A stretch of 64,000 nt of DNA. Source: Datnioides undecimradiatus (taxonomy: Eukaryota; Chordata; Actinopteri; Lobotiformes; Datnioididae). Under the pieces are notes generated by a model. The model did not search any database, was not told the origin of the DNA, and saw only the letters and a program-made list of their open reading frames with translations. Below, in pieces: positions 51,800-64,000 of the stretch (the stretch's first letter is position 1; each line of letters opens with the position of its first letter). The position numbers were made by a program, and so were the translations under genes. Location: contig WARS01000016.1 in NCBI GenBank assembly GCA_008933995.1, forward strand, positions 6,300,215 through 6,364,214, in the 5' to 3' direction.

Positions 51800-52440
51800 G
51801 GGCAATTATTGCTGTTGGGGTCTTCACTGGCATATTATTCCCAGGTAGTGGCAAGCAAACAAGCTTATTCCTGGATTCTGGAGAGGAGGCTCCATCCGAC
51901 TGTTGAATGTCAGATCCAGGAGGAGCAAAACAAAGTCCATCCGAGGTGTAGAACCTACAGCACTTTACCTTTCGTATCGGGTTGATAGAGTGGTCACGGG
52001 GGGTTGCTCATCAATGTGTTTTGCAGACTTTGAAGGCTTCCAAGCGTGTTTCCAGCTGAGACTTATGGAGGGTGCTGTGAGAGTGTCCTTTTATAACCAG
52101 TGCCACGTCTGAGTCCGTATCCTTGGCAGGAAGTGAAACATCTTTCCAGGCTGAGTTGGGTTCTCTTGAGCTTTTTCACCAAATTCTGTTCGTAATCTTC
52201 ATAATTGGGATCTATAGGTGCAGCTAAGGGAACAGTGTCCAGTTTTGGAACCTCATCTGTTCTTTGCAGATGATGTAGTTCTGTCAGCTTCAACATGCAA
52301 GTTCTCCGGTGATGGTAAAATGGAGTGATCATCAAAAGGACTGGTGCGGTTGAGTGCAGTAATCTGGGCATTGTACTGGACTGTGAGAGCTGAGCTGGAA
52401 GGTAAATCTTTCGATTGTTTGACCAGTCTTATTCCACATT
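51800..52440 (+). mobile_element. Decayed LINE (non-LTR retrotransposon) reverse-transcriptase fragment
   Basis: Plus-strand pieces align with fish LINE reverse transcriptases in the expected order. A WILERRLHPTVECQIQEEQ piece comes first (near 51868-51927). Next is CATCAATGTGTTTTGCAGAC (the CFVDLEKAFD region, near 52010), then ATTCTGTTCGTAATCTTCAT (the SPILFIIFMD region, near 52185). The catalytic LFADDVVLSAS segment follows near 52257-52290, and a GTGCAGTAATCTGGGCATTG piece near 52355. Several frameshifts, stops and an internal deletion separate them. The clade (Rex-like or other) is not settled. Confidence 0.75.
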
Positions 52441-55400
52441 TAATGTCTCCTGTTATGTTGCACCAAGCTGTTACAGTCTCTGACTTACAACACTTGACGC
52501 CTTTTTTAATCGCGTCTTTGCTGGACTTGTTTGTTGCGCCTGTCTCCTCTCTCCTTCAGTTTTCTTTTCGGCTGTTTTTCTATTTTCATCCTTCTCTAAA
52601 AAAACCCAAACTTTTACTTATGAAGTCACTTCTGACTTCTGTCACCCCCGCCACCTGACCCCCTCCTGTCCTACATCTGTCACGTATAATCCTCCAGTGG
52701 GGATTTAGGTGATAGAAGGTTAAGTTGCTGACAGTGTGGAGCAGGTGTTTTCGTAAGTGGCAGCGTGCTGTTACATTGCACTATGGTCACCCTCTCACTT
52801 TGTCAATGTCACCGCTCCATCGCGATGTGCTTCCTCTGCTTTCACGGCGTGTGTTTGTACTGACTGTCGAAGTTTATGATGTGGACGTCATCTGAGAGAG
52901 GGAGACAGATGAAGCTGGATCAAGTAGCTCAGCGCCCTGGGGCTGCGCAGTTAAAAATGGTGTAATGATGTAATTTCCTGAGAGTGACACTGGGGACGGG
53001 AGTGAGATATTGGACAGGTGGAGAATTTAAATGTATGACCTATTTAAGCCATTCAATGTATGTAATGTGTGTATATTCTAATTCTATATTACTTAAATTG
53101 ATGACAACATTTTAGGTAAGAAGTGAAATAAATTACAGCATATAAAGGTCCATGTAAGCGCTTAATTAATGGCAGTTATTAAATCATATTTATCATCCAC
53201 TAATGGCAGTTTTTAAAAAAAAACAATACCACAAAGGTTTCTGCAATGTATTCAGGTTTCCCTTGACTTAAATTACCTGTCATACGGTAATTATGTGATG
53301 GAATATTGCATCTCAGGTTGTGATTGAACACCGAGTGAAAAGACGGCTCTTTGGAAAAGCAAGTGCCTATCGTGCATATTTATTCTGGTATTATTAAATG
53401 AAGGGCACCAAAAACAATTATTAACAAAAGACACACAAGTAAAAAGATTAACTTGAGAAGTGCAAGGAGAGCTATTTATCCTCGGATGAATAGAGTGCCT
53501 GCCTTAATACGTTTCATGGTGGACTGGACGACGGTATTACTTGACTTCATGGAGCTCTGGGTCTGGAAATTGACTACAGTCTACAGTCATTTAGAGGTCT
53601 TATGGCAATTTCGCTGCAGGTTATGGAAGAGAGGAGTTCAGCGAATGGATAAACACCTGTGACATTTCCTTTCAGTGCTATGTTCAAGTTAACAGTTACC
53701 ACACAGCCTGTTTTCTCCCCCCTCCCCCTTCTTGCTGTAGTTTTAATGCCTCCTCTGAGGCAGAATCGCTCCTGCTCCTGATCTTCTTTCATTATTTTAA
53801 TTCACATAAACAGCGTACTCCATTTTGTTTTGACACTGGCTTAATTTAAAATGTATATACTGGCTTCATCTAAATGAACAATTTACTGATATCACAGTCT
53901 AATGTGGTGTGAATCCAATTATATTTCCTTGCCGTAAATGCTGAATACTAAGAGTGTGTTCAGAGTGTGTTATAAAGACAAACATGTAGCGTGCTTTGTC
54001 CTCTGTGTAGGTGAAATTGAGCCTGAAAGAATCCAAAGACATGCTATGAGTCATGCTATCAATAACCTCTGTCAAACATATGTTACCCATCAGTGTTATA
54101 GAGGAAATAAAAAAGATGTTGAAAACTTTTACAGCCTTTTACAGCCTGCCGCCCTTGAGGACTGTGCTCAGTGCCAGGTTTTATAAAAAGTCCGCTGGCT
54201 TCTGTCTAATTATAAACTTTCTGAAACTGGTAATTTTGTGAGCCACTGAAGATAAACTTCTTTTGGAAAAATCTTTCTTTCCGTCTCGAAATAAAAGTGC
54301 AGGACCGCTGCTGGCGTGTATTTTTCCTAGTCCAAAATGATGACCCGCATACATCTCTCTCACTCTCTCGGTCCCATTGACGAACGCTGTGGTTTTTGCT
54401 CTGAATGGTTAGCGCTCGCTGTCTGTGGCTTTGCCCCGTTTGCTTACGCAGTCTTGTTCTTGCTTCAGAGCACCCCAAATCCCCGCTTCACTCCCTCTGT
54501 CACCCCTCCCCCTGTCTTTTCACTCTATGCTCACCATCCACACAGTCCTTTCAACCCCATCTTCACAGACCTTGAGATTGCCTTCCATCAGTTGTGAATG
54601 TTAAAAGAGACTAATTTATTACCCAACCCGGGTCTCTCTGCAGCAGGGCCGAGGAAGGCAGTCAGGCTGCAAGAATGACTCATCCAAGCTTGCAGTTTTG
54701 CACATTTTCACTGGGTGGCAGTATACATGCACGGCTCTGTGCGTCCAACGCGAGCCACCTAAAGCCCAGCATGACATGCTCCCTGCAGATCGCAATTTGC
54801 CACTGTGAATTTTTAGGCAGCATCCTATTAATGAATCCAGATTAGTTAGCTTTGAGTCATGCATATATGTATGATTCAGATGAACAGAGAAGACATGCTC
54901 GAAGAGTTTACGTGGCCTTTAGAGTTTGGTTCTTTTCTGCTAAAAGTCAAGTGAACTGGAGGTGGGCACAAGAAGGTTCATGTGAAATGGCGTCGCTTTG
55001 TTCTCAGACGTTGTACAGCAGGGCATGCTCAGGAGTTTTGCTTATTAACATGTTCTACGATTCACACGGTTCGCAGTTATTAACAGCATTATGCACAAGC
55101 GTGAGTTTAGCAGCATGGAGGCAAATTATCTGCCTTATTTACACACTCCATGGGTGGTATTCTCTCTCCCTAATTATTACAACACTCTTAATAAACTAAT
55201 TACACCCATTTCTGTTTTGAATTGTGGTAAGATTTTGTGGTGCTTGAGCGCAACACAAACGCTCGTCTCTCATGAAACGTTTCACCTGCGATTTCTGATG
55301 TCACCGATGGTCTCTTCATTTATGTTCCGCATTGCTCGCTGTGGCGGTGCAGCATCAAGTGAAAAAGCCTCTCAGAGTGTGAGGGGCGAGGCTGAATAAT

Positions 55401-55589
55401 TCACCGTCTTGTGTATTTTTAAACTCATCCTTACATTCATAATGCAGCGAAATTTGAATCATATGACACTGACACGCTGTTAATCTTTTAGTGACTGCAC
55501 ATCTCTGTTGGCTTTTTATCTATGAATCACTGCCAGTTAGCAAATACATGGGATGCACTCAGACACACGCGCTCGCACGCATGCATTCA

Positions 55590-55628
<39 letters not shown>

Positions 55629-58600
55629 CTGTACAAAGTGAGATTTGTAAGCCCGTGTTCATTTCCTTCTAAAGCTCCACAAGCACAGATGGCCTTTTGT
55701 TTTCCTCTCCTCTTTCTAACAGAAAGGAGTTACTTGATTTGACATCACCTGCTACAAACTGGCAGGGATCCATCAGCGGCTTTGAATCTGCTCCAAAATA
55801 AAAAATGACCAGTGCAGAGAAAAGATATTTTTCATCATCATTCATCCTAAACAAATTGGAAGATCTGAAGACCGTGTCTCTTTAGTGAAAGGCACCTCTG
55901 ATTGCTATGCAGTGTACTGTACACAGCGCACAGTGGAGTGAGAGAAGATGGAATGAGATGGGACATGAATCACCAGCTGGATCTGAACCAGGTTTGAACC
56001 CACAGTCTCACAAGCATATGGTAATCATGCAATAATGAACTGTTGTCTGCTGTGCTCTCTGCAAGGTATTCTTCTCCCAAACATATTGCAATGGGTCTGT
56101 TCATACCGTGGTGACACCCTACAACATGCACACACACATTCGCAGCGTCTCCACAACCTCTCTTGGGCAGTAAATGATTGTTTTAACAAATCATATCGAA
56201 TAAACACACAGATCTGAATGCGCATAAAAAGGCAGGGGGGTGCTGGATTTTGGCTCGCATGCTTGCCGTCTTTGAAAATGCCAAAGTTTATCAAACAAAT
56301 GTGTCATCGACAGCGAATACAGGAAGCACATATGGAGCTCTGATTTTACAAGTCCACCTTCGCGTGATTCAAAACATACAGTTTGAACGCACAGACAACA
56401 TACATTTGAGTTTTCAAACCTTCCAGTTCTGCTCCAATACAGCTAAAAAAGGATCAGTGTGTTTGTGGCCATCAGCAAAGTGGCGTTGCTTTCTGCAGAA
56501 CACTAACAAAATTACCTGAGCAGGTGCTGATAAAAACAGGACTCATATATCAAAACTGGAAGTGCGTCTTTGCAGACTGCGAGGCTGCGTGCCAGTGTTC
56601 TTCACACGCTCGTGTTTATTAGATCACAAGTGCAGCTGTGTGAACAACTGGTTTCCCAACAGGTGACATTTATAGTTATGTTTAGGTAAGTGAAACCATT
56701 TTGTTAAGCTTTGTTTAAGGTTACTGTTACCTTTAAATACTGAAGCTGAGGTAAGTGACTCAGGCCTTCAGTGCTGAAGCCTTTTCTGCTCCCGTCAGTG
56801 TCTCCACTGGCACTTTCATCTGCAGTATATAAATGCCACACTGCTTCCTGCACTGGTGCTAAATGTTACCTGTGTGGTGCAAGTTGATGTTGGAGGTTAG
56901 CTGCATATTAATTATAATTCTTGTGAGAAGGGGTTGGCATGAGAGGGATTCAAGTGGCCACAAAAAGGGATTCAAGATCATGTGGTGCCACTCGCCGTTG
57001 TGCAATCAGAAATGTCAAATAAACTGCAACACGGGCGAGTTTGGTTCTTGGTTGAATCGGGTTTGTGTTTTTAAGATATTATGCAAATGACTTAAATTGC
57101 TTTCATGTGTGAAAAGCGCTATAATCTTTACTTGGCTGCACTGCGCTCACGCTTCAGTCCTGAATGGTGCCTGTTGACCTCCGGGCTACTGCATTGTTTG
57201 TGGAAGAGGACTGAAGTATTGATGAGGGTGAGCAATGTCATGCTGATCAGACACACTGCTGTTAGAAAATAATCATTTGCACTGACACAGTTCAAGTGGA
57301 ACATCAATTCACAATTCCTTGCAGATTTCTTGAACTTATTAAGCAGACGGTTATTGGGCCATTTACTGTAATAATGAGTGAAATCAAAAACACAACAGTA
57401 GACGTCTGACTGATACATACGCTTGATGCCATATCACACCAATCGGCACATAAGTCCTCCAGATATGAGCTGTTATGTAAAAATATAGAATGACTGCTCA
57501 TGGTAACATATTGGTGTAGGCTATATGAAGAATATTTGACATAAACAAATAACTTTATTGAGGAATATATTCAAGAAAACAGCTGTTTTATCAAAGGTAA
57601 TCAGAGGGCTGCATTTTCATCATCATACTGGTGCAAAATCAGTGCATAATCTACACCGAAAAGGTCTGTTTTCATCACTAAACTGAGCGCCACATTAGTA
57701 ATCTGTGAATGTTTCCCTTCTAAAATACATATCTTACTCAAAAAGGTCATACTTTCTAATGACCTTTCTTATTGGAACCTGCACGGCCAACTTTAATGGT
57801 AATGATTAACAAGTAATATATAGAAAACCATGCTGTGTAACTTCTCGTCTCATATTTTTCAGCTTATGTCAACACCAAGCACTTGAAATAAAACAAATAA
57901 TTGTCTGCTACAGTATGTTTAAATACAGAGCAGACTTACTGATACTGTGCTGGCAACCAGTCCTTTTCTTCTTGCCCCATCCTAATCCCATTGAAATTGT
58001 GTTAGGATTATGCTCAAAAGACACTTTTTAGAAGTAGATTTGCATGTTTGGATTAGTAAAGCCCTGTAATGGAGGCTTGCAGAAAGCTACCATCTTGTTC
58101 TGACACACACTGAACCAATGTATGGTTGCTTTGCCTTTTAACTACCAGACATTACTCATCTGTCTGTCTGCCAGCAAAGATAATTTCTTGCTGGGAGAAA
58201 TTTGTTCTGTTGCTTCCAAACGTAGGAAGCAGAGGGAAGAGTTCCCCCTTTTTAATTATCAACCTCAGTAGCCAATCTCCTTGCTTCTACAATGTCTTCT
58301 GAACAACAGCCACTAGATCAAATACGCTCATTTGCATTTGAGGCGTCCAGAAAATTGAGTGAGTGAAGCATGGTGTTCTGTATGCCCGCACCCCTCAGTG
58401 ACACCCCGTCTTTAATACATCTGAAACTCGCATTCAAAAGACTATATTGAAGAAAATAAGAATTCTAAACAGCCAGCCACCGGAGCTGATTTTAACACAA
58501 AAGTTTGACACAGTTGCAAGAAGAAAGGCAGGTTCTGTGTTACATTTAAACACATTTTGTTGGCGCACTGGAAAGAAAAGTGAGCTTGTGAAAGTCACAG

Positions 58601-60010
58601 GTCTGAGTAACGCCGTACGGCAAGTCGCAGCGCTTCCGTCGCTTTAATGTCTCCTTGAAAGTCAACCTGATGTGCTAATAATGATGTCTCACGGCAGAAC
58701 ACACAGCTACTGTACAAAATGTGTCTACGGCAGGTTTAATTGGGAGTTAATGATCTGTTTTCTGGAACAGATCTATGTTTTGTGCCACATGTTTGCATCA
58801 TTTTACCACATTATCACCCTGGTACTATAAAAAACTATGTACCAGAGCTGTTTAAATACAGATCTATTCACTTCACCCTCACCTCCGTGTCAATTCTCGA
58901 GACTACATGACACATGCTGGTCAAAATGACAGAGTTTGACATCTGATGTAACTGTGGGTAATATGGTGTGGAGATCCTGACCAGTCATTACCGTTGAGTT
59001 AAACAATGGTAGCAAGTAAACATGAACCCTCAGCATTTACTGAAGAAAAGATTAAGTGTTGCCTTTTTAAAGCTGCATTTAATGATTTTTGCTGTTTTTG
59101 CCATTTGTGGCCAGTGGATACATCTGGACATACAACTGAATTAAGAGCCACGTGTTTTAAATGTTTTGCAGAGGAGTCAATGATGAAGGTATTTGTGAAC
59201 AATGTTCTTTATAAAACATGCAAAGCTAAGTGTTGGTCTCGTTCACATTTAGAACGATATTTCTTGTGAAGTGTGCCACATAGTGTTGTAATGCTGAAGC
59301 CAAATGAAAAGGCAGATTAGTCAGCAGCCGCTGAAGAAAAGAGGTTTCTTCTTTGTTGGTTTGGTTCAATATGGCCTTTTTGATAATTTGGACATTTGCA
59401 CCACATCAGTTTAGATAACATTTGTCGGGTTGCATTAATTTTGGGTTATGAAATGCAATTCCAACCCTGTAAAAGAAGGGATATCACTGTCTACTCGGAG
59501 GATGGATAGTAAAGCATCAAACTATTCATCTGAGCGTTGGTGGATTTGTGAGTAACCCTCAATTTGAGGAAGATAGTGGCTTTGGAAGGAAGAGAAACTC
59601 AAAATAGCAAAATAACAACTAGTTACAAACTGCATCTGTGTCCTGTTTGGGCTGGAAAGACATATGTATATAGTAACGTGACCAAAAATATTTAATTATT
59701 AATTAATTATCAATATAAAAATATGAATAAGAGCAGCTTTAAACTGTTTCACGTCATTTCTGTAAAGACACAGGACGCGATCGGCGATACAGCAGCTGAG
59801 GAGTGACAGTGCTGCTTTTTCTGAGTGTTGGTGCTGCGAATGGTGTGTTTGATGAGCTGAGTTTGTTTAAGACAGGGATTATCAGTGCATGCAGCCTTTT
59901 CTCATAATGCACACATTCATTTATATACAGTTTATAGACTTGTATAATATGGAGTGGGGTAGTTTTTGCACTAGTCAACACATAACTGGTGGTTCTGACT
60001 TGCCTCGGGG
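52441..60010. other. Intergenic DNA without recognised genes
   Basis: All open frames are short and unlike known proteins, and none is joined to others by convincing splice sites with matching phase. A CA microsatellite lies at 55592-55627. The sequence is moderately AT-rich. Some of it may be regulatory or lie in a long intron of a gene outside the window. Confidence 0.5.
55592..55627. repeat. (CA)n microsatellite
   Basis: About eighteen CA units, the longest in the window. Confidence 0.9.
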
Positions 60011-60712
60011 CAGTGTTGCCAGATCGGGCGGTTTCCCATCCAACTGGGCAGCTACTGGGTTTCACTGAGCGTGATGAAACTGCCAGTGAGTTGGGCTTTT
60101 TGTTTATTTATTTAAATACATTAGAAATGACAGTACATTAAAACTACATTCATAAATTGCGCTCCTTAGTTAAGTGAACACATCCAGTCACTCCGCGCGA
60201 CTTTGACATGACACGACTTTTATTCATTCTGCTGAGAGGAGATGTGAGTTAGCATCATTAGCACCCGGCTGCAGCACAGCTGAGCTGGAGTGTTTTTGCA
60301 GATCAGTATTTTTCACTGTAACAGAAACTCCGCTTGCAACAATGCAACATCATTATTTGTTTGGCTTTTTGATAGTGTGGGATGGTGCGTACACTCTCTC
60401 TCGCTTGCTTTGTGTATGTCGAGCCTCTGTCAAGTTAGATTAAAGCCATTTCTTTTGTTTTTTAAGCCTTCCCTTTATTCTTTCCAGATTTTTTAAAAAT
60501 ATATATATTTTTTTATGATGTAGGCTCCTGCCTGTGCTCTTGTGCACTGGTGAACATTTGTCAAATTGCTGTTTTATTAATACATCATGTTGAAAAATTG
60601 CTGTTATTGTTTATGAATTGATTTGTATTATTTATTATTATCATAGCCAAGACTTGGGCAGACTTTGAGCAATTATTGGGCGGGAAAACATCAAATTAAT
60701 CTGGCAACACTG
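60011..60712. mobile_element. hAT-like element with terminal inverted repeats
   Basis: The stretch begins CAGTGTTGCCAGAT and ends with its exact reverse complement (ATCTGGCAACACTG), giving 14-bp perfect inverted repeats 702 bp apart. Imperfect pairing extends further inside (GGTTTCCCATCCAA against TTGGGCGGGAAAAC). The interior has no meaningful frame. A CAGTG start is typical of hAT elements. The adjacent 8-mers CCTCGGGG and GCCAGGGT are not a clear target duplication, so the copy may be old. Confidence 0.7.
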
Positions 60713-61115
60713 GCCAGGGTTGTTGAAGCTGCAACACAGAGAGGACACTGGCCTGGTATTCTGAGCTTAGAGAGACTCACAAATTCAAATATAGTTTGGA
60801 TGTGCGATATGTACTATGGTTCACAGCATCTCCACGGGTACCAGACACAGTACATTTGTATTCATCAGAGTGCAACAAATGCAGCAATGGTTATGGGAAT
60901 TTCATAACAGCAGTGCTGCATTTATCTCCAGCAAATATGAATAATGTGGCTCACTATTATGTTTATTAGAAGAGAGATAAATAACCGGGTTTGCCTTTAA
61001 ATATATGATCATGACCCATATTCAGCATGTAATATTAATGAGCGCTTTAACAGATATTATAAATACACAGTGATGTATTGGAACGCATTTATAGATGCAT
61101 GCGCATATGTGCGTG

Positions 61116-61138
61116 CACACACACACACACACACACAC
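61116..61138. repeat. (CA)n microsatellite
   Basis: About eleven CA units preceded by an alternating purine/pyrimidine stretch (GCGCATATGTGCGTG). Confidence 0.85.
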
Positions 61139-62149
61139 TAATATTTCAGCGTGAATGCACTGCTATTAGCAAACCTAAATACTATGATCAGCAAGCAATT
61201 CAAGAGGGATGCCTTCCCCCTTGTTAGCAAAATGACCAAAATGCATCCCCCTTGTTAGCATGCCCCCCCTCGCATCCATCCCCTAATAGCATAGAAATTG
61301 CAGGGGCAGAGACGTTGTTTAGATGTTTACATATGTTAGTCTAGTCTGCCTGACTCATTGATCCTTTAGCTGACTGAGGTTCGTGCATGTTGGACTCTGA
61401 GGCCCGACCACAGCTCTGAAACATCTGTAGCCTAACTGTGTACTGGTAGATCCACTGTGCTGAACTAGCCGGGGAATTAGTAAATAGTAATTCTCTCAGC
61501 TACAATTCCATACAGTAGTGTAGCCTATTTATGCTTTCAGTAGTGTCTGTTCTGGTGAAAATACACCCCCAGACCAAGACACATGTGTACCAACATCATA
61601 TAGGGCAGACATTGTGACTACAGATTCAGTTTTTCCTATTGGGTTGGATAAGTAGTGAGTTGGGTTTGCGTTTGGACCGTCTCCCCGTGTTAAAAACAAA
61701 CAAATAGCCAGCTGATTGTGATTATACTAAATAAGCACATACACATTATAAAGCAAACAAAATGAATTCAATGAGCTCCGAGTATTTTCCTCCAAACAAT
61801 TAACCTTCCCCTCACACAGGTGCCGTGATATTACCACAAGAGCTTGTCATTTTGCCACCATTCAGAACAATGGCAAAACATAAGCTTATTAGATGAGTAG
61901 GGGTGGATTCACATGGGCATTGACAGACTGTCAGAAAGAGGAGGTGTGCAGGACCATATGGCTCTGTTTACACAGATCACTTCAGCAGCAGGCTGACTTA
62001 ATATCGCCGCCATCATGATGCTGCTAACACTGGAGCGTTACAGTGCTTGCATGTTAATCACATGGACGTCAGTTAATCATGACTGAAATAAAGCTCTCAC
62101 ACGTGCAGGCAGCACTGGAATGTAACATAACATTAATTCAAGAACTGAA

Positions 62150-62780
62150 CTTGAGTTCAAATCTGACGCACTCCTACTTTAGTCGAGTCTTTTCCTGCTA
62201 CTTTATGATTCCACTGCGCTATGTTTCAGAGGGAAATATTGCGCTACTCCACTAGTTATTTGACAGCTGTAGATACTAGTCGCCTTACAAAAAAACAACA
62301 ATAATCACTTTCGAAACATGTGACGGGCTTACAACACATGCTTTGTTACATATTGAACTGCTTTACCGAACCACATGTACAAGCAGCTTCTTTGTATTTA
62401 TAATGATGATAATTTTCATGGCTTTTAAACGATTTTGTGTGTTGGGTGTACAAACAATGTGAAAGTGTCAGTACTGTCGGACATTTTACAAATATCTTTA
62501 TCAAATAATTAATCAAATCTATCACACAAGATTAATTTATGAAGACAAAACTGTTGCAAAGCAGCTCAGCCTCAAGTAACTACAAAATGCTGCTTTCATA
62601 TTAATGGATGAGTATTCATTTTCTAATATGAAAGTGTAGCAGTCACTCTATGGACATTTCTTTTAATACTTTAAACACTTTAAGTACATTTTCTGGATTA
62701 TACTTAGATATTTATGAAAATAATATTTTACATGCAGGACTTTTACCTGTAATAGTAATATTACAGTGTGGTGTTAGTTC
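62150..62780. repeat. Second copy of the teleost repeat seen at 34005-34605
   Basis: It contains TTCAGAGGGAAATATTGCGC, CTCCACTAGTTATTTGACAG, TTTAAGTACATTTTCTGGAT and TGCAGGACTTTTACCTGTAA in the order expected for this abundant fish family. The ends are eroded. Confidence 0.65.
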
Positions 62781-63419
62781 ACACCATCCTGGCTTTCACG
62801 CCTGGCAGCAGCACCCTGGGTTATTTTAGACAAATCAATGTAAGCCTCAAGCTTTCAAACATACACGGTCATGAATATTCTCATCAGGTCCGGACCAGTG
62901 GCCGGTCAGGACCTTGCTCAGAGGACACCCAGGGGGCCACAGAGGAGCCAATCAAGCCTCAGCACAAGGGTCACTGGTGATTATGATGCAGGGCATATTT
63001 TTCATTACCATCCGCTGAGGCGAGACAGCATGACACGGGCCACAGGTTGGTTTCTCATTCCTTACAGCTTCTCGCTCTTTACAACTTCAAGTCTGCCGCA
63101 TTTAAAAGGGACGATTTCACTATGCACAGGACTGTGGCGAAGCTTGCATTGAAATGAAACAGGTCACGCGGGAAAACGGAGACGTTTTTTGCGGCTTAAG
63201 TGATTTTGAAGCACATGTTTTAACTCAACCGGACTACCTAAAGTGTAGTCAGGAGATGAAATGATGTCAGGCTAATTGCTAATGTTTCAGGCACAAGAGA
63301 CAGCAAGTCATTTAACAGCAATGTGATCATGACATAATTCAACATTAAGCTTCCTCTCTGAGATTCACATAAGAAGGTCGATACCACTTTGATTTCTATC
63401 TATTCGGTATGCAGCGTCC

Positions 63420-63620
63420 AATTGGCTTTACTTAGCATAAAGAGAGGAAGCAAAGTGGGAAGAGCTAGCCCAGCTCTTGTTTTCTGTAAAAATTAGAGAA
63501 ACTTTGTATAACATTTAAACTTATTCCATCTTTAGAGGTTCTGGCAGGCAGATTTTGTGATCTAACGACAGAACCAGTCTTGACACGTGCCATTAGCCTA
63601 GCTTAGCAAAATGACAGAGG
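63420..63620. repeat. Decayed TTAGC/TAGCATAAAGA-type fish repeat
   Basis: CTTAGCATAAAGAGAGGAAG followed by GAGCTAGCCCAGCTCTTGTT resembles the widespread fish phrase TAGCATAAAGACTGGAA...AGCTAGCCTGGCTCTG. TAGCCTAGCTTAGCAAAATG follows at about 63594. Class and limits are unknown. Confidence 0.45.
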
Positions 63621-64000
63621 GACTGCGGTGAATCTATTTCTCAGCAAAGACTCATCTAGCATTATTTTTTGGAACCGACTGTGACGACATGAACTTCAGG
63701 TCAAACATATAGCTGAAGCATGTAACTCTAAAAATCACACATTGTTGTTTTTAACTTACGTTACTGCACTGTCTTGCTCCTGGTTTGAGCTAAACTAAGA
63801 CAACCTTGAGCCAGTGTTTGGCTTGCTGCTATTACTGTGTGTAAGCGAGTTGCACAGATGTAAAGTGCTCTGGATAAAGCACTACATAAATGCAGCGCGT
63901 GTACAGAAGCTCATTTCCCAAAACACTGAACTTTTCCTTTAAAACCATCGAACTCATACTTTAGTCAGTCCGTCTAAGTCACTTTCTGACTCACCTCAAT

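Larger units (their letters stand above)
60713..64000. other. Intergenic DNA with repeats, no gene recognised
   Basis: A microsatellite lies at 61116-61138, an interspersed repeat at about 62150-62780 and a TTAGC-rich repeat-like block at about 63420-63620. The frame at 62768-62980 was examined and matches nothing I know. Confidence 0.5.

Noticed and set aside
52063..52371. 102-codon minus-strand frame
   Set aside because: It is antisense to the decayed LINE fragment read on the plus strand.
54337..54597. 86-codon frame with a hydrophobic start
   Set aside because: Pro/Ser-rich low-complexity translation without similarity or gene context.
62768..63152. Overlapping plus-strand frames of 70 and 93 codons
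   Set aside because: No recognisable domain, no supporting splice sites in phase, and the first overlaps the end of an interspersed repeat.
1..64000. CRISPR arrays, prokaryotic operons, rRNA genes, integrated viral genomes
   Set aside because: None was seen. The CA, CT and TCTA repeats are simple microsatellites without spacer structure, and the gene architecture is wholly eukaryotic.

Overview
The window looks like nuclear DNA of a ray-finned fish, most likely a percomorph teleost. The genes are split vertebrate genes with short GT-AG introns, CA-type microsatellites are common, and several decayed transposons of kinds common in fish are present. I joined exons by splice consensus, reading-frame phase and remembered vertebrate homologues; no transcript or database search was available.

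The left 48.5 kb is gene-dense, with five protein-coding genes. (1) osbp, minus strand, 15 coding exons (2458-8179), is a sterol/PI4P exchange protein of ER-Golgi contacts. (2) sart1, minus strand (10324-12642), is a U4/U6.U5 tri-snRNP splicing factor. It is one uninterrupted 772-codon frame, although the mammalian gene has many exons. (3) pcm1, plus strand, 38 coding exons (14572-31070), is the centriolar-satellite scaffold and lies head-to-head with sart1. (4) asah1, minus strand, 14 coding exons (32855-37303), is lysosomal acid ceramidase and lies tail-to-tail with pcm1. (5) frg1, minus strand, 9 coding exons (39268-48532), is a nuclear RNA-associated protein. In all four multi-exon models the summed exon lengths are divisible by three and the predicted proteins (756, 2119, 392 and 255 aa) are close to the human ones.

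The genes form no operon or single pathway. The order pcm1-asah1-frg1 probably reflects old vertebrate linkage: the first two are neighbours on human 8p22, and FRG1 is on human 4q35.

The right 15.5 kb (48533-64000) shows no convincing coding exon. It holds microsatellites, a decayed LINE reverse-transcriptase fragment, a 0.7-kb element with terminal inverted repeats, a copy of an abundant fish interspersed repeat, and a perfect 17-bp hairpin.

I found no clear new biological system. The points most worth checking are the intronless sart1, a GC-AG intron in pcm1, a duplicated splice acceptor just before the pcm1 start codon, a cluster of GTTAGC/GCTAAC words around three promoters, a phase-compatible extra pcm1 exon, and the hairpin.
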